Shown here: positions 9,108 through 17,659 of the stretch, in pieces
Position numbering within the stretch: the first letter of the stretch is position 1
How the letters are laid out: each line of letters opens with the position of its first letter
Source of the DNA: Elusimicrobiota bacterium
Lineage (GTDB): Bacteria > Elusimicrobiota > Elusimicrobia > FEN-1173 > JAKLIF01
Direction of reading: 5' to 3'
Assembly (NCBI GenBank): GCA_022709755.1
Contig: JAKLIF010000001.1
Location: forward strand, 444,661 to 508,660
DNA length: 64,000 bases
Program-made: the position numbers and the translations under genes
Notes under the pieces: model-generated
What the model was told of the DNA's origin: nothing
What the model saw: only the letters and a program-made list of their open reading frames with translations
Database searches by the model: none

Positions 9108-10106
9108 TCAACAACCTTTCGCCGAGGCCAGACGGACAGCCGTGAGGATGGCCTCGATCGTCGGCTCGGCCCGGGCCGTGCGGAACGCGGGGGCCAGATC
9201 AAAGGCCGTGCCGTGTCCCGGAGAGGTGCGGATCCAGGGCAACCCCGCCGTGACGTTGACGATCCGTCCCGGGGCGATGGTCTTCAAAGGGATCATGGCT
9301 TGATCGTGATAGAGACAGGCCAAGATGTCGTAACGGCCGGCTGCGTGGGCCGACCAAAAAACATCGGACGGGGCCGGCCCGTCGATGGCGACCGCCAGAC
9401 TCTTCAGCCGTTTCACCGCCGGGATCAGGATCCGTGTCTCCTCATGTCCCAACAAGCCGCCGTCGCCGGCATGGGGATTCAACCCGCACAACCCCCATTG
9501 TACAGACCTCAGACCCAGATGTTTCTTCATCCATCGGTCGGTATCGGCGATCGACGACACGATCTTATCGACGGACAAGGCATCGGAGACCCGGCGGAGC
9601 GGAATATGGCGTGTCAGCAGGAGCGCGCGCAATTTCCCGGCGCACATCAGCATTTCCACATTCCGGACTTTCCCCCACGCCGCCAACAATTCCGTATATC
9701 CCGGCTCTTTGACACCGGCCAACGCGAGACTTTCCTTCGACACCGGCGCCGTGACGAGGGCCGAACACCGCCGCGAATCGACGAACCGGACCGCCTCCCT
9801 CAGCGCTTCCACGGCCGCCTCCCCCCCGATCCTCTGGGGACGGCCCATCGTCAACTCCGAAATTTTCGGATGCGGGACGTCCCAGACCGGCAGCTCCCCA
9901 CCGGAAGCCCCGATCTCCGTCCAACGACGGGTCCGGCGCAACCGGACGGACGAAGCGGACGCGTAACGCGAAAACACCTCGAAGTCCCCCACCAACACGG
10001 GGCGGCATCGGGCGCGGACGCGAGGGTGACGGCACGCCAAAAGATCGACCACGGGGCCGATCCCGGCGGGATCACCCGATGTCACGGCGATGAACTGTTT
10101 TTTCAC
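9108..10106 (-). CDS. pdxA: 4-hydroxythreonine-4-phosphate dehydrogenase PdxA
   Basis: PdxA oxidises 4-phosphohydroxy-L-threonine with NAD in the DXP-dependent route to pyridoxal 5'-phosphate. The 332-residue length matches the family. Signatures are the N-terminal TSGDPAGIGP; ALVTAPVSKESL; the metal-ligand histidine in LLTRHIPL; NPHAGDGGLLGHEE; and the second metal-binding YHDQAMIPLK. It follows two SurA-like parvulin genes by 31 bp; surA-pdxA linkage is well known from proteobacteria. The arrangement supports co-transcription and normal function. Confidence 0.93.
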   Translation of the reverse strand: MKKQFIAVTSGDPAGIGPVVDLLACRHPRVRARCRPVLVGDFEVFSRYASASSVRLRRTRRWTEIGASGGELPVWDVPHPKISELTMGRPQRIGGEAAVEALREAVRFVDSRRCSALVTAPVSKESLALAGVKEPGYTELLAAWGKVRNVEMLMCAGKLRALLLTRHIPLRRVSDALSVDKIVSSIADTDRWMKKHLGLRSVQWGLCGLNPHAGDGGLLGHEETRILIPAVKRLKSLAVAIDGPAPSDVFWSAHAAGRYDILACLYHDQAMIPLKTIAPGRIVNVTAGLPWIRTSPGHGTAFDLAPAFRTARAEPTIEAILTAVRLASAKGC

Positions 10107-10137
10107 AACGGAGAGGAGGGCGAGGACAACGGACCGG

Positions 10138-11361
10138 TCAGAGGTCCGTTTCCACGTTGATCAGGACCTTGACCGTGGCGTTCTTGCGGAGATCCTGGAC
10201 ATATTGTTCGAAGATGGATTGTGCCTTGGTCCGGTAGAGGTATTCCTTCAGATCGTCCGACACGTCCTCGTATTTCAGCTTCGTGGCCGCCTTTTTCTCC
10301 TCGACGAGGATGATGTGGTATCCGAACTCGGTCTGCACGACCGGGGACACCTGGCCGACGGCCGTCTCGAACGCGGCCTTCTCGAACTCGGGGACCATCT
10401 GTCCCCGGGTGAAATAGCCCAGATCTCCGCCGCGCACGGCGCTGCCCTTGTCGTCCGATTCTTTGACGGCGACGTTGCCGAAATCTTCGCCGCCCGCGAT
10501 CTTTTTCCGAAGATCCTCGATCTTCTGGCGGATCTGCGACTTATCCTTGAACGACGCGTCCCTGTCGACGCGCAACAGGATGTGGCGCGCCCGGACCCTC
10601 TCACCGGTCTGCGATTGGAAATATTTTGCCAACGATTCCAGGTCCGACTGGGATTCCGCGTCGATCCCGGGGACGGTCTTCCCCTGCATGATCAAATTCA
10701 CCTTGTCGAACAAAGCCTGCCCCTCCGCGTCGGTCGGCGGAGTGTTCCGGGAATGGATCTCCTGGTTGGTCAATTGGACCACGCTGAGCTGGTCGCGGAT
10801 CCGATCCTCGAATTTCTTCTCGCTCAGCCCCTCCTTGACGAGTTCCTGGTTGAACCCCTTCTGGCACTCCTTGATCATATCCGGATTGCTCTTCTCCAGT
10901 TCCTTCCAGGCGGCCGACAGGTCCATCGTGGGTTCCTTGCTCTGCTCTTCCGGGGTCTTCCCTTCCATCATCCGGGAGACGATGCGTTCCAACTCCCGGC
11001 GGCCCAATTCGGGCATGAAGCGCGTCTTCACCTGGATGATCCCGTTCTCCAGATCCCGCTGGTTGACCCGGATCTTCTTGTTCCTGGCCTCGAGGAGCAA
11101 CACCTTGTCGTCCACCATCTGGTTGAATATCTTCCCTTTGACGTCCTTCTCCCACTCCGGCGTCATCTGCTCGGGACGGAGGACCTTGCCCTGTTGGTCG
11201 CGAAACGCGTCCCAGTTCTTCTCGAACTCCGACAAGAGGATGGCCTCTCCGTTCACCAGAGCGATGGTCTTGTTGACCACTTTGGACCACGCGTGCGTGG
11301 AAAGGAACAAGCCCGTCAGGGCGATACCGGCGGCGACGGAAAAAAAACGTTTTTTCATCAT
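10138..11361 (-). CDS. SurA/PpiC-type periplasmic peptidyl-prolyl isomerase chaperone
   Basis: This is a periplasmic chaperone likely to escort unfolded outer-membrane proteins. The 407-residue protein has a signal peptide (MMKKRFFSVAAGIALTGLFL, cleavage near HAWS). A SurA-type N-domain follows (KTIALVNGEAILLSEFEKNW). The single parvulin domain begins at ARHILLRVD and includes GGDLGYFTRGQMVPEFEKAAF and FGYHIILVE. E. coli SurA has two parvulin domains; this protein has one. Its ATG overlaps the stop of the upstream parvulin lipoprotein gene by 4 bp, and pdxA follows, so it occupies the surA position. The Omp85-type barrel encoded nearby is a plausible client. Confidence 0.88.
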   Translation of the reverse strand: MMKKRFFSVAAGIALTGLFLSTHAWSKVVNKTIALVNGEAILLSEFEKNWDAFRDQQGKVLRPEQMTPEWEKDVKGKIFNQMVDDKVLLLEARNKKIRVNQRDLENGIIQVKTRFMPELGRRELERIVSRMMEGKTPEEQSKEPTMDLSAAWKELEKSNPDMIKECQKGFNQELVKEGLSEKKFEDRIRDQLSVVQLTNQEIHSRNTPPTDAEGQALFDKVNLIMQGKTVPGIDAESQSDLESLAKYFQSQTGERVRARHILLRVDRDASFKDKSQIRQKIEDLRKKIAGGEDFGNVAVKESDDKGSAVRGGDLGYFTRGQMVPEFEKAAFETAVGQVSPVVQTEFGYHIILVEEKKAATKLKYEDVSDDLKEYLYRTKAQSIFEQYVQDLRKNATVKVLINVETDL

Positions 11362-12242
11362 GACTTTTTAGGCCTCTCTTCGGATTTAGTGGATTTATTA
11401 TCGGCTGTCGTGTTGAACTTCTCAAGGGCTTTCTGGTCGATGTCGATCGGGTATTTCGACTTCGTCTTCTCGATCCAGGACTGGAATTTCTGTTTTTCAA
11501 TCACCGCGCGGACCTGCTCGGCCACTTCCTCATACGGCCGGGCCGACAAGTTCTTCTCGGCCGACCGGCGAATGATGTGGTAGCCATACGGCGACGCCAC
11601 CACGGAAGACATCTCCCCGTCCTTCATCTGGATGACCGCCTTCTCGAATTCCGGAATCAATGTGCCACGGACGAAGAATCCGACATCCCCGCCCTGTTTG
11701 GCCGTGACGACGTCCTCGGAATGTTTCTTCGCGATCTCCTCGAATTTTTCCCCCTTCCGGATGCGGGAGAGCAGGTCTTCGGCCAACAACGAGCTGGACA
11801 GAAGGATGTGGGACGCCCTGTATTCCTTCTCGGTCTTCCAATAATTGCGGACCTCGTCATCGGTCACCTTCAGATCGCGGCCCTGGAGATAACGGAAGAA
11901 CTCCCCGATGAGCACCCGCTCCTCGGACTCCCTCTTTTGACGCTCAAATTCCTGATTCATCTCTTCCAGGCGTTTCTTGATGTCCGGACGGCGCAGGAAC
12001 GCTCCCCGGCGCGCTTCCGAAAGCACCAGTTTCCGACGGACCAGCAGTTCCAGGAGTTCTTTCTTGCCGGGCAACCCTTCCAGATACTCCTGCCGGGCGA
12101 ACGGCCGGGCCTGGAGTTCGTTCCTGAAATCGGTCTCGGTCACCTTTTCTTTTCCCACGCGCGCCAACACGCCCTCGTTCCGGCGGCACCCCGCCGCGAT
12201 GACGCTCAGCGCGATCAGGAGATAGATTCCACGTCGGTTCAT
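11358..12242 (-). CDS. Parvulin-type peptidyl-prolyl isomerase lipoprotein
   Basis: This is a second PpiC-family foldase, predicted to be lipid-anchored. From the ATG at 12242 the protein starts MNRRGIYLLIALSVIAAGC, giving a lipobox IAAGC with the acylated cysteine at residue 19. The first isomerase block reads ASHILLSSSLLAEDLLSRI. GGDVGFFVRGTLIPEFEKAV and PYGYHIIR complete the parvulin core. The C-terminal end is lysine-rich. Its stop overlaps the start of the following parvulin gene (ATGA-type overlap), so translation is probably coupled. Two tandem, different parvulins, one soluble and one lipid-anchored, suggest a dedicated outer-membrane-protein folding pair. Confidence 0.86.
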   Translation of the reverse strand: MNRRGIYLLIALSVIAAGCRRNEGVLARVGKEKVTETDFRNELQARPFARQEYLEGLPGKKELLELLVRRKLVLSEARRGAFLRRPDIKKRLEEMNQEFERQKRESEERVLIGEFFRYLQGRDLKVTDDEVRNYWKTEKEYRASHILLSSSLLAEDLLSRIRKGEKFEEIAKKHSEDVVTAKQGGDVGFFVRGTLIPEFEKAVIQMKDGEMSSVVASPYGYHIIRRSAEKNLSARPYEEVAEQVRAVIEKQKFQSWIEKTKSKYPIDIDQKALEKFNTTADNKSTKSEERPKKS

Positions 12243-12298
12243 GTGTCTTTGTCCTCTCGGTCCGTTGATAAAATCACGTGCGGGATATGAAATCATAT

Positions 12299-15200
12299 TT
12301 ACTCCATCGTTGACAAGAAATTTCTCGTCCAGGACAGGAGATCCTCGTCGGGCAGGGGACAGATCCTCATTCCGTCGGGCGGGCCGGGCAGGAACGCGAT
12401 GGAATCCCCGTGTCTTTCGAGCTGGGCCGCCACGAATTTTTCAGACAGCACCGCATCCTTCCGGAAGCGGATCTCCAGCCCCTCCTGGAAAACGGCCACA
12501 TGGGAGACCTTCCGGGAACGGGCCAGGTGCCTGACTTCGGCCACCTGGAACAATTTCTCGGCGGGGACGGGAAGTTTTCCGCACCGGTCCTCCAGTTCCT
12601 CCCGTAAACCGCGCCATTCCGAAGGAGTGGCGTCGATCAGCCGGCGATAGAAGGCGATCCGTTCCGATTCGGACGGGAGATAGTCCGGCGGAATATAGGC
12701 CGACAGGGGCAGTTCGAGCGACACGTCGGGCTCCGTCCGGGTCTCCACCGCTTCGCCCTTCTGCCGCTTGATCTCATCGCCGAGCAACTGTCCGTAGAGG
12801 TCCAGCCCCACGGCGTTCACGAACCCGTGTTGTTGCGGTCCGAGGAGGTTTCCTGCCCCGCGGATCTCCATGTCGCGCAACGCCAGACGGAACCCGGACC
12901 CCAGTCCGGCGAACTCCTTGAGAGCGGTCATTCGTTTGCGCGCCTCCTCGGAGAGGTCCCCGTCGGGGGAATAGAACAGGTAGCAATAAGCCTTCTGCCG
13001 TTCCCGGCCCACCCGGCCGCGCAACTGGTAGAGCTGGGCCAATCCGAAATCCTCGGCTTGTTCCACGATCAGCGTGTTGACCGACGGGATGTCGAGCCCC
13101 GATTCGACGATGGAGGTGGCCAGGAGCACCGCGTGTTTCTTGTGGAGGAAATCCCACATCACCTTTTCAAGGGCGGCGCCGGTCATCTGGCCATGGGCGA
13201 TCCCCACCGGAGACATCCCCTTGCCGCCGGGCTTCGAAGCGGGGTCCACCGTCTCCTCGACCAGCTTTTCGAGCCATTTCCGCTTGGATTCGAGCGTGCG
13301 GATCTGGTTGAACACGTAGAACACCTGCCCGCCCCGCTGAAGTTCCTGGGCGACGGCGTCTCGGACCAACTTCTCGTCGAACGGGCCCGCGTAGGTGGCC
13401 ACGGGCAGACGCCCTTCCGGAGGCGTCTCGATGACAGACAATGTCTTGAGCCCGCCCAAAGACGAGGCCATCGTTCGCGGGATCGGCGTGGCCGACAGGG
13501 ACAACACGTCCACCGTCTCGCGGAACGCCGTCATCCGCTCCTTCTGACGGACGCCGAAGCGGTGTTCTTCGTCCACGATGACGAGTCCGAGGTTCTTGAA
13601 CTGGATATCCGGCGACAGGAGCCGATGGGTGCCGATGACGATGTCGATGACGCCCCGGCGGATGTCCTGAATGATCCTCTTCTCGTCGGCCGGTTTGGCG
13701 AAGCGAGAGAGCACGGCCACCGACACCGGATAGTCCGCGAACCGGTCGGCGAACGTGCGGCCATGCTGTTCGGCCAGGATGGTCGTCGGGACCAGCACGG
13801 CCACCTGTTTATTGGAAGCCGCCGCCTTGAACGCCGCCCGCATCGCCACTTCCGTCTTTCCATATCCCACGTCGCCGCAGACCAAACGGTCCATCGGGCG
13901 CGGGCTCATCATGTCCGACTTCACCTCGGCGATGGCTTTCGCCTGGTCCCGCGTCAACTCATAGTAAAAACCGTTCCCGAACTCCTTCTCGATGTGGGAA
14001 TCCGGAGAGAAACTGGTGCCCGTCTGCAAGGCCCTCTTGGCGGCCCGTTCCAGCAGGTCCGCCGCCAACGCCGCCACCGATTCCTGAACACCCTGTTTGA
14101 TCCGTTCCCAGGACGCCGTATCCAGCGACGATAAACGCGGCATCTTCCCCTCCATCCCGCGGTATTTCTGGACCTGCCTGAACTCGAAGAGGGGGACGAA
14201 GACCCGGTCACCCCCTTTGTATTCCAGCCGGAGGTAGTCGGCCTCCGTGCCGGCCGCGGTGACCCGTTGCAATCCGCGGTAACGGCCGATCCCGAACCGC
14301 TCGTGAACCACGAAATCGCCGGCCTTCAATTCCACCACGTCGGCGATGGCCTCTCCGCCCGAAAACTTCGGCAGTCTCAAACGCCGGCGAGGACGCTTGA
14401 ACACCTCGCCGTTGGAGAGGAGGACCCTCTGGCGGGACGGATCGACGAACCCCTTCGTGAGCGGGCCCAGAGGCAGACCGATCTGCCCGCTCTCAAAAAA
14501 TTTCTCCAGCCGATGGTCGTGTTCCAACACCATCTCCTTCAACCGCTCTTGTTCGCCGGCATTCTGGCAGAAAACGGTCACGCGGTATCCCCGGGACATC
14601 CATTCCCGCACGTGTTGGACGAACACGGTGAAACGGGTGACGGCTTCGACGGAGGTGGCGACGCCCACCGTCTCGAAGGGCGGCAGCGAGAGGAACGGGA
14701 CGGTGATGTCCGGATGGCCCAGATCATCCCGGAGGAGGCGGTACCCCTCCAAGGAGACATCCTCTCCGGACGGATGGGACTGGTAGAGCACGGAGGGGGC
14801 GGAGGCGTCCGGAGAACGATCGGAAAGGTAATCGAGGAGCGTGGCGCCGGAAGGACCGGGCGCCATCGGAAGGATGGAGACGCCGTCCAGATACGCGCCG
14901 GACCGCTGGGTCAGCAGATCGACAGAACGGATGGATTCCACCTGATCCATCGGCCAGAGGATGCGCACCGGTCCCGCACCGCCCGGCGACCACACGTCCA
15001 AAACCTCGCCGCGCACGGCCAGCTCGCCGACGGCCTCGACGGTATCCGTCCGTTGATATCCGCACTGCGACAAGTGGGCCAGGAAGAGGGAACGGTCCAA
15101 CCGGTCGCCGGGTTTCAAGAAGCGTTGAGAACCATCCAGGTCTTTCGGGGAAGGAAGGGGGTCTTTGAGCGCCTCCGCAGAGGCCACCAGGAAACGGGCC

Positions 15201-15508
15201 TTTCCCGCCCGCCAGCGAGAGAGGGCCACCGTCCGTTCACCGGGTTCAGGATCGGAAAAACATCCGACGGACGGGTCGGCTCTTTGATCGGGATTGAATC
15301 CGGAGTGTATCGCCCGAAGATCGTCGGCCAGATCCTGAGCGGCCTCGTCCGTGGCGGCCACCAGGAGCCACTTTTGAAAAACGTCCCTGTTGTTCCAGAT
15401 CCACCACGCTTCCCCGCCGACCGACAGTCCGCCGATCCGGAACGGTCGTCCGGCGGCGTTCAATCGTTTTAAGTCGAGGAGATCGGATCCGGTGTCGCTC
15501 ATTTGCAT
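12299..15508 (-). CDS. mfd: Transcription-repair coupling factor Mfd
   Basis: Mfd is the ATP-driven translocase that removes RNA polymerase stalled at DNA lesions and recruits the UvrA2B excision machinery. The 1,069-residue product has the UvrB-like N-terminal module, and the RNA-polymerase-interaction region near GDFVVHERFGIGRYRGL. The helicase core has Walker A GDVGYGKTEVAMRAAF, the DEEHRFGVRQ box and LSATPIPRT. The TRG motif region VGRERQKAYCYL follows, and a C-terminal TRCF domain begins around LPLSAYIPPDYLPSE. It is slightly shorter than E. coli Mfd (1,148). It is the first gene of the minus-strand unit running to position 8550 and diverges from the queD-like gene across 48 bp. Confidence 0.95.
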   Translation of the reverse strand: MQMSDTGSDLLDLKRLNAAGRPFRIGGLSVGGEAWWIWNNRDVFQKWLLVAATDEAAQDLADDLRAIHSGFNPDQRADPSVGCFSDPEPGERTVALSRWRAGKARFLVASAEALKDPLPSPKDLDGSQRFLKPGDRLDRSLFLAHLSQCGYQRTDTVEAVGELAVRGEVLDVWSPGGAGPVRILWPMDQVESIRSVDLLTQRSGAYLDGVSILPMAPGPSGATLLDYLSDRSPDASAPSVLYQSHPSGEDVSLEGYRLLRDDLGHPDITVPFLSLPPFETVGVATSVEAVTRFTVFVQHVREWMSRGYRVTVFCQNAGEQERLKEMVLEHDHRLEKFFESGQIGLPLGPLTKGFVDPSRQRVLLSNGEVFKRPRRRLRLPKFSGGEAIADVVELKAGDFVVHERFGIGRYRGLQRVTAAGTEADYLRLEYKGGDRVFVPLFEFRQVQKYRGMEGKMPRLSSLDTASWERIKQGVQESVAALAADLLERAAKRALQTGTSFSPDSHIEKEFGNGFYYELTRDQAKAIAEVKSDMMSPRPMDRLVCGDVGYGKTEVAMRAAFKAAASNKQVAVLVPTTILAEQHGRTFADRFADYPVSVAVLSRFAKPADEKRIIQDIRRGVIDIVIGTHRLLSPDIQFKNLGLVIVDEEHRFGVRQKERMTAFRETVDVLSLSATPIPRTMASSLGGLKTLSVIETPPEGRLPVATYAGPFDEKLVRDAVAQELQRGGQVFYVFNQIRTLESKRKWLEKLVEETVDPASKPGGKGMSPVGIAHGQMTGAALEKVMWDFLHKKHAVLLATSIVESGLDIPSVNTLIVEQAEDFGLAQLYQLRGRVGRERQKAYCYLFYSPDGDLSEEARKRMTALKEFAGLGSGFRLALRDMEIRGAGNLLGPQQHGFVNAVGLDLYGQLLGDEIKRQKGEAVETRTEPDVSLELPLSAYIPPDYLPSESERIAFYRRLIDATPSEWRGLREELEDRCGKLPVPAEKLFQVAEVRHLARSRKVSHVAVFQEGLEIRFRKDAVLSEKFVAAQLERHGDSIAFLPGPPDGMRICPLPDEDLLSWTRNFLSTME

Positions 15509-15556
15509 TCAGTTCGAAACTATGGGAAAATGGGGTGATGACAATGGGACACTCGG

Positions 15557-15961
15557 ATGTATAGGGTCACTCGGCACATCACATTCTGCTACGGCCACCG
15601 GTTGCTGAACTATTCTGGGAAGTGCCGTCACCTGCACGGCCACAACGGCCGAGTGGAGATCGTGCTGGCGTCCCGCACGCTCGACGCGCGAGGCATGGTC
15701 ACCGACTTCCACGTCATCAAGGAAAAGATCCAGACCTGGATCGACAAGAATTTCGACCATCGATTCCTTCTGCGCGGGGATGACCCCATCCTCCCCACGC
15801 TCCGGCGTTTCAAGGAACCGGTCTACCTCTTCAAGGAAAACCCGACCGCCGAGGTGATCGCCCGGGAGATCTATCTCCAGGCCCAAAAAAAGGGGCTTCC
15901 CGTCGAACGCGTCACCCTCTGGGAAACCGATAAATCCTCCGCCACCTACGGCGAGGCATAA
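15557..15961 (+). CDS. queD: 6-pyruvoyl-tetrahydropterin synthase / QueD family protein
   Basis: QueD-family enzymes convert 7,8-dihydroneopterin triphosphate to 6-carboxy-tetrahydropterin (queuosine and 7-deazaguanine synthesis) or to pyruvoyl-tetrahydropterin. In the 134-residue product the zinc histidines are in FCYGHRLL and the C-x3-H-G-H block CRHLHGHN, which keeps the catalytic cysteine. VTDFHVIK is the substrate-binding strand and DHRFLL supplies another catalytic-site histidine. The retained cysteine argues against the folate-specific PTPS-III type, in which a Glu replaces it. folB lies less than 1 kb away, so a folate-related role remains possible. The start has no strong ribosome binding site, but the next residues match family N-termini. 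Confidence 0.85.
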   Translation: MYRVTRHITFCYGHRLLNYSGKCRHLHGHNGRVEIVLASRTLDARGMVTDFHVIKEKIQTWIDKNFDHRFLLRGDDPILPTLRRFKEPVYLFKENPTAEVIAREIYLQAQKKGLPVERVTLWETDKSSATYGEA

Positions 15962-15965
15962 ATTC

Positions 15966-16442
15966 TCATCTCAATCGAATACACCGGTAGTGACTGTTTA
16001 CCATACTCATTTCTGGAAACACCCCTGCTATATAAATCGAGAGAAATGGCGTTTTTTGTGGAATGCGGATTTCTGGAATCAATTTTATAAACTCTTCAAA
16101 TGACGTAACATTCGGGTAGATACCGATAATAAGAATGCAATTTTGTCCGCAATCCTTTTGACATTTATCATCTATGATACTGCTTATATTCTTTACTAGA
16201 GATAAATCTGAATTACAACCAACCCAGTCTCGAGAAAACTTTGGATTCCACTCAAATTTAGCATGCTTTCCGTCATCATAATATGCTGTGGTTACTTCAA
16301 GAAATATTTCCGATTTATCATCTATAAACACAAGATCGGGAGGATCTTCCCCACGACGATCAAAAGAATAATTAGTACCGTTATTTTTGTTATACCAACA
16401 AACAAAATCTTCTCCTATTTTTTTCTCATCTTTAAAATTCAT
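15966..16442 (-). CDS. AT-rich orphan ORF, unknown function, possible nuclease-like fold
   Basis: I do not recognise this protein. The chosen ATG at 16442 gives 158 residues starting MNFKDEKKIGEDFVCWYNKN. A longer frame to 16622 would add 60 residues that merely read the folB gene backwards. The base composition is strikingly AT-rich against GC-rich neighbours, a sign of recent transfer. The segment PPDLVFIDDKSEIFLEVTTA has the look of a PD-(D/E)XK nuclease core (acidic residue, hydrophobic strand, E-x-T/K), which is inference only. Several cysteines (VGCNSD, DKCQKDCGQNC) could bind metal. It lies tail to tail with queD, 4 bp apart, and 35 bp downstream of folB. Confidence 0.6.
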   Translation of the reverse strand: MNFKDEKKIGEDFVCWYNKNNGTNYSFDRRGEDPPDLVFIDDKSEIFLEVTTAYYDDGKHAKFEWNPKFSRDWVGCNSDLSLVKNISSIIDDKCQKDCGQNCILIIGIYPNVTSFEEFIKLIPEIRIPQKTPFLSIYIAGVFPEMSMVNSHYRCIRLR

Positions 16443-16477
16443 AAATACCCATACAAAAATCTCATTTTTCCATCTCT

Positions 16478-16828
16478 TCACCCCATCCGGTCGATCTCCA
16501 CGGCAGTCCAGGCGATCCCGGGCAGGACCTTTTTCCGGACGCGGACGGTCACACTCCTCACCCGCGACGTCTCCAAGACGAGTTGAGACACCCGCTCCGC
16601 CACCCTCTCGATGGTCCGGCACGACATCTTCCCGAGAGCGAACCGGATCTTCAGAGCCAACGCCGCATAATCCACCGTGCAGGACAGATCGTCCTTGACC
16701 CCGGCCCGCCTCAGCGAGCGGCAGCGGGCCTCCACGTCGATGTGGATCGGTTGGACGCGCGAGCGCTCCTGCGGAGTGCAGCCCACCCGCATCCTCACCA
16801 CCATGTCCTGTATGATGATCTTATCCAT
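16478..16828 (-). CDS. folB: Dihydroneopterin aldolase FolB
   Basis: FolB cleaves 7,8-dihydroneopterin to 6-hydroxymethyl-dihydropterin in folate synthesis. The 116-residue length fits the family. The protein starts MDKIIIQDMVVRMRVGCTPQER, matching the usual opening (function-bearing strand, then the G-x-x-x-x-E loop). It continues with CTVDYAALALKI and ERVAERVSQLVLE, and the terminal strand ends in VEIDRMG. I chose the ATG at 16828 because the preceding 39 in-frame residues do not belong to the family. It closes the long minus-strand operon; a queD-like pterin enzyme lies nearby on the other strand. Confidence 0.88.
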   Translation of the reverse strand: MDKIIIQDMVVRMRVGCTPQERSRVQPIHIDVEARCRSLRRAGVKDDLSCTVDYAALALKIRFALGKMSCRTIERVAERVSQLVLETSRVRSVTVRVRKKVLPGIAWTAVEIDRMG

Positions 16829-16857
16829 CCAACGATCTCCGTTCCGGGGAATGGTGT

Positions 16858-17052
16858 CTACTGGAACTTCCTGGCCAACAGGCGCAACCGGAGGGCCACG
16901 AAGAACGCGCCCGCGACCAACACGCCGTAGAGGATCTTCCCCCAACGTTCCTGGATGAAGCCCATCAGGGGCGGCATCAGGATGAGGAACAGGAGGATGA
17001 ACAGAAGACTGAAGATGATCACCTGAAACGCCTGCTTAATTTCCCGGTCCAA
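16858..17052 (-). CDS. Small membrane protein, two transmembrane helices
   Basis: This is a 64-residue protein without a recognised family. After a charged start (MDREIKQAFQ) it has a hydrophobic stretch of about 20 residues (VIIFSLLFILLFLILMPPL), a short polar loop (QERWGK) and a second helix (ILYGVLVAGAFFVALRL), ending in basic residues. Both termini carry positive charges, so they probably face the cytoplasm. Its start overlaps the end of the plsC-like gene by 17 bp, which supports a real, translationally coupled gene. A link to phospholipid synthesis is only suggested by position. Confidence 0.65.
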   Translation of the reverse strand: MDREIKQAFQVIIFSLLFILLFLILMPPLMGFIQERWGKILYGVLVAGAFFVALRLRLLARKFQ

Positions 17053-17659
17053 TGTATGTCTCCTTGAGTTTCCGGATCTCGTCCAACACGCGGTTCGAAA
17101 AATCCTGGTATTCCTCGTCTTCTCGGACGGTGATCGGCGTGCCGAAACAAAGCCAGACGGGCTGGAACGTCGTCAAACGACCCGTGTTGTGGACGTAGAC
17201 CGGCAGGACCTGCACCCCTGACTTTTTGGCCAACATCCCGATCCCCGGTTTGGCGCGTCCGAGTTTGCCGGTCTTCTGGCGGTGTCCTTCGGGGAACATG
17301 ATCAGACCTCCGCCGGCCTGCAGCAACCGCTGGGCGTTCTTGAAGGCGCTGATGTCGTGCTCCATCCGGTTCACGGGGAACGCATTCACCTGCCGGATGA
17401 GCCAGCCGAAGACCGGCACCTCGAAAAGCTCCTGTTTGGCGAAGAAATAGATCATCCGACGGATCATGCACCCGACCAACGGCGGGTCGGCGTAGGACAC
17501 GTGGTTGGAGGCGACGATCAGCCCGCCCTCCATCGGCACGTTCTCCAGCCCGCGCACCCTCAATCTCCAGACGAGCCTGAACGCGGTGCGGAACAAGAAC
17601 TGTCCCGACCGGAACAAGATGCGCTGGTGCAACCGGCGATGGAGCAACTCGTGGATCAT
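17036..17659 (-). CDS. plsC: 1-acylglycerol-3-phosphate acyltransferase (PlsC family)
   Basis: This acyltransferase is predicted to make phosphatidic acid from lysophosphatidic acid at the inner membrane. The 207-residue protein has the four family blocks: the catalytic H-x4-D motif in SNHVSYADPP; FFAKQELFEVPVFGWLIR (acceptor-binding region); the FPEGHRQKTGKL block; and VLPVYVHNTG near the end. It overlaps the 3' end of cmk by 4 bp. A cmk-plsC pair is common in Firmicutes and related groups and may couple CTP supply to phospholipid synthesis. The exact acyl acceptor is not proven. Confidence 0.88.
   Translation of the reverse strand: MIHELLHRRLHQRILFRSGQFLFRTAFRLVWRLRVRGLENVPMEGGLIVASNHVSYADPPLVGCMIRRMIYFFAKQELFEVPVFGWLIRQVNAFPVNRMEHDISAFKNAQRLLQAGGGLIMFPEGHRQKTGKLGRAKPGIGMLAKKSGVQVLPVYVHNTGRLTTFQPVWLCFGTPITVREDEEYQDFSNRVLDEIRKLKETYIGPGN

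Noticed and set aside
10090-11583. Plus-strand 497-codon ORF opposite the parvulin genes
   Set aside because: Shadow of two well-supported parvulin genes; Leu, His and Asp-rich without motifs.
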